NCBI RefSeq assembly: GCF_030272615.1
Contig: NC_081415.1
Coordinates: 365,747,667 to 365,811,666 of the forward strand
DNA length: 64,000 nucleotides
Reading direction: 5' to 3'
DNA from: Cryptomeria japonica
Taxonomy: Eukaryota > Streptophyta > Pinopsida > Cupressales > Cupressaceae
Numbering within the stretch: position 1 is the first letter of the stretch; every line of letters starts with the position of its first letter. Below are positions 12,660-23,267 of the stretch, piece by piece. The position numbers and the translations under genes were made by a program. The notes under the pieces were generated by a model. That model saw only the letters and a list, made by a program, of their open reading frames with translations, was not told where the DNA came from and searched no databases.

Positions 12660-12786
12660 TGTCTCAAAATGGTATCAGAGCCAGGTCCATGCTAGGAGCC
12701 CCAAGTACACGAGAGGTGTGGCTTAAGGGGGGGTGTTGGTGTTGGAAATAAGCCACACCCGGACCGACGATGGACTGGTCCAAGAG

Positions 12787-12858
12787 GGGCCAGTAGCTTA
12801 GTGGTAGAGCACTCCAGCAGTGTATGGAAGGTCCTAGGTTCGAGTCCTAGTTGGTCCA
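12787..12858 (+). ncRNA. tRNA-like sequence in TRIM LTR 2
   Basis: Second copy of the 72-nt tRNA-like module. Here the D stem is GCTT with GAGC (pairing with one G-U) and the T arm is again perfect. The two copies differ at several positions but keep the acceptor and T stems. Confidence 0.8.
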
Positions 12859-13412
12859 TGTCTCAACAATGATGATATGAGTATGAAGTTTGCCGGTGAT
12901 ATGCAGAAAGAATTTGAGATGTCTATGATTGGTGAGATGAAGTTTTTTTTAGGTTTGCAGATTGCACAGACAGGAAAAAGGTATCTTTATATCTCAAACT
13001 AAGTATGTGAAGGAACTGTTGAAGAAGTTTGGACTAGATGATTTCGAACCGGTTGGAACTCCTATGGTGACTGGTTGTAAATTGTCTAAAAATGATGAAT
13101 CTCCAAAAGCTAATCAGAGTTTGTACAGATCTATGGTTGGTGGACTGTTATATCTTACTCAGACTAGGCCTGACATTATGCATGTTGTGTGTATGGCTGC
13201 TAGATATCAAGCCGATCCGAAGGAGAGTCATGTCACTGTTGTTAAGAGGATATTCAAATATCTAAAGAGAACTGTGGATTATGGTTTATGGTATCCAAAG
13301 AATGATGATTTCATGTTGTGTGCATACACTGATGTAGATTGGGCTGGTGATATTGATGACTAGAAGAGTACTACCAGTGGAGCATTCTTTTTAGATAAGA
13401 AATTGGTTGAGA

Positions 13413-13520
13413 AGCATGGTCAAGGAAAGGATGTTTTTGTATTTCAAATGCTTCCATTTCATAGTATTGGGGTTTGATTAATTGCAAGAATATCATTATA
13501 GTTGTTGTTTATTGCAGAGA
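13413..13520 (-). repeat. Right arm of a perfect 108-bp inverted repeat
   Basis: Exact reverse complement of 12340-12447. It starts ten bases after the last copia codon that can be recognised (KKLV). The 965 bp between the arms is copia plus the TRIM. Confidence 0.95.
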
Positions 13521-13889
13521 GTAATTTTTCCTTGGAGAACAAGCTCTAACCTTGAGAGGAATGCCAAGCAACTGATTTCTTCGTGCTTGGACCAAATTCC
13601 CGGGATGCAGCTATGCATTCAAATTTTCTTGGATTTGAGCAATATCCACGAGGAGACTATCTTGATAGCAAGAAATATGGAACGGATGCCCATCCATTGA
13701 GAAATCTCTTTTTTTTTCCAATTTTTAATTTATTTATTTTTTTCTAAATTTTCAGCTTTTCACTTTTTTTTTGGATTTTTTAACATAAAAGAGATCTAAC
13801 ATGTCTCTGATTTGGCATTTCAAAGTTGATACTGGTTCTATCTAGCTGAATTTCTCCACTTGTGATAATAAACAACCCAATGTTCAGCC
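13521..13889. other. Short unassigned stretch, probably internal to the minus-strand element
   Basis: No reliable gene. Poly-T/AT tracts at 13708-13780. On the minus strand, sequence running left from 13905 is open for about 100 codons (13780-14091 frame), but it spans an LTR edge and is not a credible protein. Confidence 0.4.
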
Positions 13890-13905
13890 CTCCTAGCACC
13901 AATTT
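13890..13905 (-). other. PBS-like site next to a minus-strand LTR end
   Basis: On the minus strand the LTR ends CACCAACA, then AAA, then TTGGTGCTAGGAGG, which begins TGG two bases in, as primer sites do. The tRNA was not identified. It suggests that 13906-20554 is a 5' LTR with internal sequence to its left, and that these TG...CA units are LTRs. Confidence 0.45.
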
Positions 13906-14689
13906 TGTTGGTGTGCATTTTATTACCCACTGAACACAGAATAAAATATCCAAAGACACTCTATCCTTGAACAAAATCACCACATATGCTAAGATTGCGA
14001 GAAGATCATATGGCGATTCCAAGGTTTCTTTTGTCAGGTCTTGACGTGTGGATAAGCTCAATGGGCGTTGTGATATGCTGGTAGCACACAAAGGGACTTA
14101 CGCTTGGCTCGTTCAATTCACAATGAAGGTATAGACAATGAAGCTCTACCGTTTGGGTCTTGGATCGTGGACTTCAAGAAGACTGAAAAGAAGATAAGGG
14201 TTTAGAAGTTATAATCTCTTCCTAAGAATTCAAGAGACGGTATTGACTAGGTGAAACCAATAACCACGCTTTGCTTTGCCACAGTGGAGAAAAATACACA
14301 AAGTGGGTGCAATCTTCAAGGGGTGTGCTTATGACTTTCACATCATGAATAACTACCATCAAATCGACCAATATTTATCCAGACAGAAGTCGAGCATCCA
14401 CAAAGTAAGCTTAGTCTAACTTTACACAATGAACAAAAATCATTCGTTCATCAAAAGTATGAGCGGAAGATTCACCATAAATCAAAACTTATTAGATCTT
14501 GCATTCATCTAACATACATTAAATAAAATCTAAACTATGATGAGGGATAAGAACCATGCAAACTCCAAAATAAGGGAAGTAATCACCATCAATTTGAACA
14601 ATGCATTACTTATTACTTTGGCATTCGTAAGCAACAATTTGCTTATCTCAACATGTTTTGCAACATGCTCCCATGTTTTACAAATGAGG

Positions 14690-14715
14690 GGTGAGCTCAA
14701 TTTATAGGCTCTTCA
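14690..14715 (-). promoter_or_regulatory. TATA-like box of the outer minus-strand LTR
   Basis: Minus-strand AGCCTATAAATTGAGC sits about 0.8 kb before the LTR's CA end, the same place as in the sister copies (16722, 39283, 63824). Upstream text (14740-14980) is homologous to 16800-17000. Confidence 0.45.
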
Positions 14716-14974
14716 ATTACAATTCAATGGCCTAGATTGATTTGTCACAACTAACTACCTCTCGACCAATGAGAAAATTACATTTGTGGACACTTGCCCT
14801 TCTGATAGATATAAACCAATAAAAAAATAAAAAGTTGTTGCATTGTAGAGTGTGCCTTCTAGAAGCTTCTGTGGATAAGTCAAGTTCATTGAACTTGGAC
14901 ATGCTGACTTGGAACAATTTGATTGGTTGGAAGATGACGAGGAGCCACCTCAACGTGTTGGCTGTCTTCCTTGG

Positions 14975-15229
14975 TCACATTGTTCTTCTTCCATGTACTT
15001 GCCTTAGAATATCTTTCCTTGCCGAATACTCTGTCCTTTGCGCTTGCTTCTTCCTAGCTTCGATCTTGGATTCCTTTCGAGATTTTGATCTCTTCTTCTC
15101 ACTTGCATTTGAATCTTTGAGGTCTGGAATTCTCCCCTTGGAGCAAATGTTTGGACTTGAAGTTATTAAAATTTTCTTTCCTAATTGCTGGATTGATGTT
15201 ATTCTTCTGAATTCTCCAATTTGTGTCAA
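14975..15229 (-). pseudogene. Lys/Arg/Glu-rich ORF remnant in the outer LTR
   Basis: An 84-codon minus-strand frame with a charged stretch, SEKKRSKSRKESKIEARKKQ, upstream of the LTR end region. It occupies the same place as the 85-codon ORF at 17021-17275 and as the C-terminal part of the long ORF in the 33290 unit, so it may be a residue of the LTR-borne gene. No recognisable domain. Confidence 0.35.
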
Positions 15230-16709
15230 GAAATTGTCTAAGCATGGAAATTTGTTTGGAATACTCTTCTTGTCACCATCTGATTCTGATTGGGATCTTG
15301 TCTTTACTTCTTCAAGAGATGAAATCCTTCAAGAAGTTGCCTTAATTGCTTCAATAGGTTTGGGATTGCAGATGAAATCCCCCAAGAAGTCCAAATTTTT
15401 TTTTTATATTTTCACCAAGTCTGAGGCTTTTCTTTCTTGATGCGTTGAAATTTCATTTGTGTTTTCTTTGACGATCCCGCCTTTGCTGTCATCTACAATC
15501 TGCAAAAATCAAAACATTATGTTAGAATCAATACTTTGAGTGTAAATCCAAAGTTTTGATTGTATTTATGAGTTCTGATTTTGGTCCTTTTTACTCCAAT
15601 TCCTCAACATTTAAGTTTTCAGCAGGCTACAAGCACTTAGGAATTTGGGAAACTTTTAGGAAAACTTAAAACACTCAATCTGATTTGAAGGTTTGGGACT
15701 GAAATTTGTCTTTGATTAATCTGAGAATGAATAACTTAGTCCCAAAATTTGTGAAATAAATGTTAGAATCAGACTTGAATATTGGAAAATGATGGGAAAA
15801 TTTGACCAAGTTGTGAAAATCAGACTCATTTTCCTTGAAAACTCCATCCAAAACTTGAAAAAAGCAGATTGAAAACTCCACAAATATGCCTAAATATCCC
15901 TGTCACCTTCAGAATTTAGACAAAAACGAGGTGGAAAGAATGCTGCTTGGGTCTGAAAATATTCACTTTGTCTCTGTTGGAGTCTGTTTTATCATCTACC
16001 AAACATTAGAATAGGATACCCGAAGGTATTCTATCCTCTCCTGAAAAATCACTACTGATTCCAAGGTCTATATATGCGAACAAGTGACTTTAGTGAAATA
16101 GCTTCTTGGGTAGTGTATGCTGAAAATCTCAAGGGGGACTTACGTTAACAAATGTCTATTGAACTGCTAGACTTAGACGGATTTAGCAATTTTAGGCTCT
16201 TTTTTTAGATTTTCGAGGATTTAGACTTTCAAAAAAAGGGAAAAAGGGATAGGGTTTGAGAAAGCTAATCTAATCCAACGAACTTTGGAGACGGTATCAA
16301 TTGGGTGCTCTCGGGAAACCAAACTTTGCTTCGCCACACTAGGGACAACTACACAAAGCCGGTGCAATCTTCAATGGATTGTGCTTATGATTAAGATGTT
16401 GGGATGCACAGAGGATGGGCTCAGACTAACTTTGCACGATGAAATGGAAATCATCCATTCACCAAAAGTATGAGCGTAGATACACCATCAATTAACACTT
16501 ATCAAATCCTTCATTCAAATTAACAGCAATGAAAGCAAATCTAGATTAATTTTAACTAAGTGTTGAGGAAATTGAAACCATGCTAATCATTCAAACAATA
16601 GGGTTTACAAAGCCTTACAAGAAAGCGCACATGCAATATATTATTCGAAAATGACCTTCACGCAACAATATGTCAAAAACCTCACACTCTCCAAATGAGA
16701 GGAAGTAAC

Positions 16710-16800
16710 CTTATATAGTTTTTCGAAAATCAATGAACGACCGAGATCAAACAGTGATCAGGGGCCCAGATTGAAAGCTACAAACCCTAATTAGGGTTCC
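16710..16800 (-). promoter_or_regulatory. Inverted telo-box and TATA box
   Basis: AACCCTAATTAGGGTT at about 16783-16798 is a palindrome of two telo-box cores (AAACCCTA). About 65 bp further on, minus strand, is AACTATATAAGG. The same pair with the same spacing is at 39202/39283 and 63742/63824. Confidence 0.6.
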
Positions 16801-17020
16801 CCAAAACTAACTACCCTTGACCAATGAGAAAATTACATTTGGGACACTTGTCCTTCTTGCTAAATATGAACCATTAATGAAAATAGAAGGTTGTTGCATT
16901 GTGAAGTGTGCCCTTCTAGAAGCTTCTGGATAAGTCAGGTTCATTGAACCTGGACATGTTGACTTGGAGCAATCTGATTGGTCAAAAGATGACGAGGCCC
17001 CACCGCAGGGTAAGTCACTC

Positions 17021-17275
17021 CTAATCTTGTTGAGGCGGTGTAGGAGTTGGCTCTTGCTCTCTTCTTATCTCAGCGTCAATACGTGCGGCAATTTCTAGCT
17101 TCTCGTCAAGGATAAAACACATGTGATGCCAATCGGGAGCGTTTCTTTTCACTTCCTACGCCAAGCTGTACAATTCTGTGATAACGTGTTCTTGTTCGTC
17201 ACTGAAATCCAAGTCTGGCTAAAGCATTGGATGAGGTTCTATGCCTGGTTCAGGAGGAATAATTGGCAAGCCCAT
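17021..17275 (-). pseudogene. 85-codon ORF in the compact solo LTR, two TAG stops
   Basis: Minus-strand frame starting MGLPIIPPEPGIEPHP and ending in a Pro/Thr/Gln tail (PTPTPPQQD). It contains the ordered segment DWHHMCFILDEKLEIAARID. Two in-frame TAG codons interrupt it, with no frameshift. An acceptor-like TCTCGCGCAG lies about 70 bp upstream on the same strand. No known domain. It sits where the long gag-like ORF sits in the 33290 unit, so the two forms of this LTR family carry different coding loads. Confidence 0.45.
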
Positions 17276-17619
17276 GAAGAAAATTGTTGAATTTCTTAGA
17301 ATAATTTTCTTGTTGACGACTCTATGCTTGCTTCTTGTGGCTCCAATTTATGCTGCGCGAGAGGAGGGTTAAAAAGTTGTGGGTGATTTCTCGCAAATAT
17401 GAAATGATAAGATCAAGTTGTTCAGACATTCGCTGTGATCATGCCCTCCTTCTTGATACCCTGACATTTGGAGAAGAATTTCTCCATGCCTTTATCATAA
17501 TTGAGGAAATTGGAATTTTCTTTGTGAAACATTTCTCATACTTAACCAAATTTTGGCTATCTCCATGCTCGGATGAACTTGTCCTCAATCCTCCGTTTGC
17601 CTTGAAACTCCAGCTGCGA

Positions 17620-18315
17620 TCTCTATGATGAAGGCGGACTTTGGAAACACCTCAACCAAGGCGGAGTTTTAGTCTATCACCAAGGATGGTGGACTTTTGT
17701 GCTCCCTCTTCAAGCATGGCGGAGTCTGGAAGCATGTCTGTATGGCGGACTTTGGAGACCACTCTACAATTTCATGGAGGGCGGACTTTGAAGGCATCTC
17801 AACCAAGGGGGAGTTTGGAGGCACCACCAAGGCGGACTTTGGAAGGTTTCCTTGAGGGTGGAGTTTGAAACTATCACCAAGGGGCGGACTTTTGGCTACC
17901 TTCTCAAGGCATGGTGGAGTTCTATACTCCCTCCAAATGGCGGAGTTTGAAGAGACAACCTCTAAGGCGGAGTTTAGAATGACCTCAACACATGGCGAAG
18001 TTTGGAAGGTGTTCTCCATGGGCGGACTTTGAAGCCCCTTCCTTAAGCATGGCAGAGTTTTAAGACTTCAACTTCAAATGGCGGAGTTTTGGAAGGACAC
18101 CAAGGAGGGCGGAGTTTGTGCTCCCTCTTCATGGCCTCATCACCAAGGCGGACTTTAAAGGTATCTCCAAGGGCGGACTTTAAACACATCTCCAACATGG
18201 CGGACTTTTGAAGGCATCTCATCATAGGGCGGAGTTTGAAGCCTTCAACTTCAAATATGGTGGACTTTTGAAGGTGCCCTCCATCGCTAGCATCTTGGGC
18301 GGACTTTTCATCACT
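17620..18315 (-). repeat. Array of GGCGGACTTT / GGCGGAGTTT motifs
   Basis: About 25 copies of a 10-bp word, GGCGGACTTT or GGCGGAGTTT, all in one direction with irregular spacers of 15-40 bp. On the LTR's own strand it reads AAAGTCCGCC / AAACTCCGCC, the word of the array at 33945-34990. It lies in the U3 part of the 15975-18957 LTR. Confidence 0.9.
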
Positions 18316-19419
18316 TGCCATAACACTCAACATCATCCATTAGTCAGACTTAGAAAAATTTCAGAAAATTTCAAAATTTCATAATTTTACCAATTTTAAC
18401 CAGATTGACTTGAAATATGAAATCCACACTTAGGCAAACCATTTGAAGCATCATGACCCCTAAAATGTAGGAAACTGGCTTTTTAGGTCAAAACATGGAA
18501 ATTTTGGATCACGGTCGAAGTAGGTCAGTGGTATCAATGCAAACCCTAGGTCCCCACTCCGAAAAAGCAAAAAGCAGGCATCCCTAAAAAATAGGGAAAA
18601 CTTTCTAAAAATAGACATACCGGAGATTGGGCTAAAAATGCCAAAAACGAAACTTCCTAAAAAATAGGAAAAGCAAAAAAGCAAACTTTCTAAAAATGGA
18701 AAGTTGTCCAAATTTGTCCAAATCAATTGCGATCTTCATCCTTTGGCCTTTCTAGGCACTTTGACAGTGTCCTGACTCTAGAATCACTTGGCTTGCAAAA
18801 ACTGACTTTCAATCTCTAGGACTTGAACCGTTCAAAACTGGGCAAAGGCTTGGCAAAACTGAAGCGGAAGGCCACGGGACACTAACAAAACCTTAGAAAG
18901 CAAGAAAAGAGAGGGTCCCCATTTGCAATGGGGCGATGTGTGAAAAAGGTCACAATAGTCTCTCTGTAAATGCCTTTGAAAATTTGACTTACTCTTCTCT
19001 TCAAGTGTTTTGCTCTGCCAAATACGAAATGTTTAAATGAGAGAGTGAATGTTTGATTCATTATAAGTAAAAACTCCTCAAGGAGTTCGAACTTTGCATT
19101 TAGAAACCCAATCCATCTTTCCAAATTCGAATTTGGTTTGTTTCTATTTTTCTCTCATTCATTGAACTTAGACATGTCTTGAATGATCTTGTTTTCATGT
19201 AGAATTCGGTCTTCAAGGTAAGTTTCTAGTTTTATTTCCAGTTGAGATTATGAATCGAATTCTCTTTTTTTTTTTCCAAAATCGAACTCAATCTTTCTAA
19301 AATCAGCTTAATGGAATCTTTTGCTTCCTCAAATTGGACTTCTCAAAAAATCTTTCCCAATGCGAATTTTGAAACTCTCCTTCCTTGTCCAAAATCGGAC
19401 TTTACACAATCTTTTCCTC

Positions 19420-19930
19420 AGCATGGCGGACTTCATGAAAAACCCTCCTATCTTGGGCGGACTTTGGAGATTTTCTTCTTCATTCCAATCGAACTTTACA
19501 AAGATTGTTCCTTTCTAAGGTGGAGTTGAGGAATTACTTTCCTTTGCTGGGCGAACTTTGCTTAAAGCCTTCCTCATGGCGGACTTTGTGAAATGCTTTC
19601 CTTGCTGCCAGCGGACTTCATAATCTTCTTTCCTTGTCACATCGGACGTAGCAAAATTGTTTCCTATTTGTGGCGGACTTGGTGGATTTCTTTCCTCATG
19701 CCAATCGGAGTTTGACAAAAACATTCCTCATCAAGATCGGACTTGGCCAAAATATTTCCTTGCCAATTTAATCTCTCTAAGGCTAGGCGGAGTTTAGGAA
19801 AAGCATTCCTTGTTTGCAGATCGGACTTGATAACTTTCTTTCCTCATTTGAATTGGAGTTAACAAAAACCCTTTCCTCATCATGGCAGACTTTACAAAAG
19901 ACATTCCTCCTTCAAATCAGACTTTGTGAA
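19420..19930 (-). repeat. Second GGCGGACTTT / GGCGGAGTTT array
   Basis: About 14 copies, more worn than the 17.6-18.3 kb array, with some reading ATCGGACTT or GGCAGACTTT. Belongs to the outer minus-strand LTR (13906-20554). Confidence 0.85.
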
Positions 19931-20554
19931 AACTTTTTCGCATTGTCATCAATCTTCACCAAAATTTAGCCTCATGATTTTGAATTTGAAAATCGTTTTC
20001 TTCATCATGCTTGCATATCCTTTCAACTGTCCACAAATTTAGGAGATTGATGCCCTTTGAATCAAATTTGAATTTTGGATGAGAATTTCTCATTATTTTC
20101 ACCTCGGAGACACAAAACTTCATGATCCTGAGCGAGCCAACCAAACCCTAGATTCCACTTTCCAAAAATAGAAAAAGCAAAAATCCCTAAAAAATTGGAA
20201 AAACTTTCTAAAAATAGCCATTCCGGGATCGGTCCCAAAGTGCCAAAAACAAAACATCCTAAAAAATAGAAAAAAATAGATAAAGCAAACTTTCTAAAAA
20301 TAGAAAGTTGTCCAATTTGACTCAAATCAATTGCATTCTTCGTCCCTCGGGCCTTCTAAGCACTTTGACGATGTCCAAACACTATTTTGACAATTGACTA
20401 CCCTAATAGACTTTGATGACCACCTAAAAACTCTAACTCCTCATTGTAGAAAAGATTGGTGATTACCAGTTGTGACACCAAGGCAAAACCCTGAAAAGCA
20501 AAAATAGGGGGGGTCCCCATTCGCAATGGGGTGATGTGTGAAAAGGTCACAACA

Positions 20555-21769
20555 CGACAGTTTTCAAGAGGAAATAAAAATGCCATGGCGAAGGATTACG
20601 TGCATATTAATTCTTTGGGAGATATTCATAGTGATGGTCTTCAAAGTTTTTTATTTTTATTTGAAACATATCGTGGGGCTGTGAAAATGTTTTGATATTT
20701 TTTGGCTCTATTTTAAAAAGTTTTTTTAAAGAACAAGAGGACTTTGAAGGGAGGAACGATTTTGAAGATATAATTATTGGGAGCAGCTTGAAGAGTGGCA
20801 CAACTTTGCTGACTGGACTCTCACATATATAAATAATTATTGGGAGCAACATACATTTTTATTATTATGTATGAGGCCAGACATTAGGTGAATGAAGGAG
20901 TCGGCAATCAAATTTCAAAATAGTGGAGTTGGCAAATGATTGCTTCAGAAGAAGAAGTTATGAATGAAAGCAGTTTAAAAATACGTATTTTATAAAAAAT
21001 GCATTTTTTGGGAATGAAAGTACTTTTTCTTTTAAACAGCATTGAAAGTTCTTTTATGTGAGTGGAGCGAACTCACCTATGTGTGTTGTTGCCTTGCTGG
21101 TGTATAAGGTAGCACCGTAGCATAGATGTTTTGGAGTTTTCTGAAATTGATACAAAAAGGATATGCGTGTTGGAGTGTGTGTAGTTCGATCTGAGCAGTA
21201 TTTGCTTATCATTTTTTGTGAAAAACGGAGTCTGTTGTATGACTGGATGGAAGTAATCTTAAAGAAGAAATTTTTGAGTGCTAGAAAGATGAAAAGATTC
21301 GAAGGTCTATGTTGTTGCTATGGTTGAGATGTTGTTTTTGTGGAGTCTGTGTGAATCATATCAGTGGCTTATGTTTGTCCTTTAAGGAGGTTGTTCACTG
21401 CTTATTCTGGAATTCAAAATAAGTGCTTCAGTAGTAAGAAGTTGGTGTCATATCAATTCAAAATTGGTGCTCTTACAGAGGTCAGTGCTTTTGCTGTGAA
21501 GAGTTGGTGCTCTTGGAAAATGAATGCTATCAGTGAGTTGTAACTCACTTATGTAAGCTGGGTTGTAGCTCATTATTGTGAAGTGAATAGATTTTTTTTG
21601 ATGCCATGGATTTTTACTCGAAAGGGTTTTTCACGAGAAACACTTGTGTTATCTTCTTGTTGGTTGTTCTTTGAATTTGTTTCGACTACATATTGATTTA
21701 AAGTTTTAAATTTCTTCAAATACTGATTCACCCCCTCCCCCCCTCTTAGTATTTATTGTGTGCTTCTCA
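20555..21769 (+). repeat. 3' part of the copia 5' LTR
   Basis: No coding. It ends TTCTCA two bases before a PBS. A TATA-like ATATATAAATAATT lies near 20826. The LTR start could not be located, so its full length is unknown. Confidence 0.55.
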
Positions 21770-21771
21770 AT

Positions 21772-21783
21772 TGGCATCAGAGC
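21772..21783 (+). other. Primer binding site of the copia element
   Basis: TGGCATCAGAGC, one base from the initiator-Met type TGGTATCAGAGC, 57 bp before the gag ATG. Confidence 0.8.
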
Positions 21784-21839
21784 AAGTGCCTTCTGTTAAA
21801 GCTTAAAAGCTTGAGGGTTGATCTTGTTTGTGCACTAAG

Positions 21840-23262
21840 ATGAATGCTCTGGAAGGTCTTGCAACGAATAGAGCTCCTCTGTTTGATGGCTTTAACTACA
21901 CTTTTTGGTGTGTCAGAATGCGAGAATACTTGATGTCTCTTGGATTTAATGTCTAGAACAGCGTGGTGTCAGGCTATACAACTCCTCAAAATCCTCCATC
22001 CACTACTAATGAAAAGAGAGCTTTTGAAAGCAACGCTAAGGCTATGAATGTTAGACTATGTGGATTGTTTGAATTTGAATTTGTTAAAGTCATGCACTGT
22101 GATACTGCTCAAGCCATGTGGGATAAACTCAAGAATGCCTATGAAGGAGATAACAAGTTAAAGAAAGCCAAGCTTCAAACTCACAAGATGTAGTTTGAAA
22201 GTCTGAAAATGAAAGAAGATGAAAATGTTGCAACCTATTTTCTAAGGGTAGATGAAGTAGTGAATTCTCTTAAGGGTCTTGGTGAGAAGGTTGAAGATAG
22301 TTTGATTATTCAAAAAATCTTAAGGTCTTTACCTTTAAGATTTGATGCAAAGATTTCAGTCATAGAGGAGATGGTTGACCTTGATAAATTGTCCATTGAC
22401 AAGCTCCATGGCATATGAGATGAGGACAAACACAGCGTCTTCAAAAAGGGAGACTGCTTTCAAAGCTTCAAAGAAAGGAAAACAAAAGGAGCAAGCTTCA
22501 AGTGACAGTTCGGATGATGATTCAGACTCAGAAGAAGCTTTGTTTATGAAAAGGTTGAAGAAGGAATTCAACAAACAAAAGAAGAAGATGCATCTTAAAT
22601 GTTTTAACTGTGGAAAGGCTAGACATTTTGTAGCCAAATGTCCATATGAGAATAATGAAGATAGCAGTAATGAATAGAAGCCTAAGTTTTAAAAAGAAAA
22701 GTACAAAGGAAAAGATAAGAAGACATGGAAATCCAAAAAGAGTTTATATTCAAAAGAGAAAGCGATTCATCTGAAGCAACTGAAGAAGAATCTCAGAGTA
22801 ATGAGATTTTGTTTATAGCTCTAGAAGAAACTCACATTGAAAATCAAGAAGATGAAGATGTTTTTGATGAAGAATATGGAGAAGTGGAACTTGAACAAGA
22901 ATTGTTAAGTGCTTTTAGTGAGATTAAAAGTCTTAAGAAGAAGAATCAAAATTTGAAGTTGTTGCTCAAAGAAGAAGGTGAAGAAAAAACCAAGAAATCA
23001 CAAGCTCTTGATAATGCTAAGAAGCTCATAGATGACTTGAAAATCCAGATTGAAGAAGCTAAGAAGGTTCAAGAAGATCTAAAAAATTAGATTAAGTTGA
23101 AGGAAGAAAACTATGATAGATTGGAAGCTGAAATTATCTCTCTTAGGAAGTTAGGCAAATCATCAACACTGCTGAACCAAGAAAAGATAAATCAGAAAAG
23201 TTCACTATCATTGGATGATCTACTTGCTTCTCAAAAACAGTCTTTAGATAAAGGTGGAGTTG
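21840..23262 (+). pseudogene. Ty1-copia gag, first part
   Basis: The frame starts at ATG 21840 (MNALEGLATNRAPLFDGFNY), the usual copia gag opening. A UBN2-type gag domain follows (AQAMWDKLKNAYEGD; KILRSLPLRFDAKI). A CCHC knuckle, CFNCGKARHFVAKC, lies at about 22598-22640, and then an acidic, coiled-coil-like stretch ends DDLLASQKQSLDKGGVG. In-frame stops at 21955 (TAG), 22191 (TAG) and 23088 (TAG) and frame breaks near 22390-22420 and 22690-22720 make it non-functional. It is cut at 23263-23267 by the solo LTR's target site. Confidence 0.88.
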
Positions 23263-23267
23263 GCCTT

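Larger units (their letters stand above)
12535..12868 (+). mobile_element. TRIM (334 bp) with tRNA-like LTRs
   Basis: Two 135-bp LTRs (12535-12669 and 12734-12868) both start TGTTGGTGTTGG; the second ends CAACA. A PBS, TGGTATCAGAGCC, directly follows LTR 1 (12670-12682) and a G-rich PPT (AAGGGGGGG) precedes LTR 2. Flanked by ATGAT at 12530-12534 and 12869-12873. It codes for nothing, so it must depend on proteins from other elements. It lies inside copia RT, just after the active-site codons. Confidence 0.96.
12448..13402 (+). pseudogene. Ty1-copia RT / RNase H fragment, split by a TRIM
   Basis: Frame text shows the end of a copia reverse transcriptase, with FVDDIIFGGDD (the YVDD-type active site) at about 12502-12534. 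After the TRIM come GEMKFFLGLQI, the GLDDFEPVGTPM region, SLYRSMVGGLLYLTQTRPD and the RNase H start DVDWAGD (13330-13350), ending at KKLV. A TAG stop lies at 13361 and a frame break near 12960-12970. Gag, protease, integrase and N-terminal RT are absent. It is enclosed by the 108-bp inverted repeat. Confidence 0.9.
15975..18957 (-). mobile_element. Minus-strand solo LTR, 2.98 kb, nested in its own family
   Basis: On the plus strand it starts TGTTGGAGTC and ends GGTCACAATA (minus start TATTGTGACC, one base off TG). Perfect 5-bp TSD GTCTC at 15970-15974 and 18958-18962. On the minus strand the order is: terminus with the palindrome (about 18914-18933), motif array (18320-17620), short ORF (17275-17021), palindromic AACCCTAATTAGGG (16783-16797), TATA (16722), CA end. 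It is the compact form of the 33290 unit, without the long ORF. Confidence 0.87.
13906..20554 (-). mobile_element. Minus-strand large LTR (about 3.7 kb native), split by a family member
   Basis: Read on the minus strand it starts TGTTGTGACC (at 20554) and ends CACCAACA (at 13906). Removing the 15975-18957 insert and its TSD leaves about 3.66 kb. Its end region (13906-15000) is clearly homologous to 15975-17000, and its 5' region to 33290-33890. The outer flanks (AATTT left, CGACA right) do not match, which fits a 5' LTR followed by internal sequence rather than a solo LTR. It holds a GGCGGACTTT-type array (19420-19930). Confidence 0.65.

Noticed and set aside
14835-15440. 201-codon plus ORF
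   Set aside because: Antisense to the minus-strand LTR and its ORF remnant; hydrophobic shadow.
17669-18336. Minus ORFs made of repeated KSA/PPL-type words
   Set aside because: They follow the 10-bp motif array and change frame with it; not proteins.
13906-20554. Complete solo LTR with TSD
   Set aside because: Outer flanks AATTT and CGACA do not match, and PBS-like text follows the CA end.
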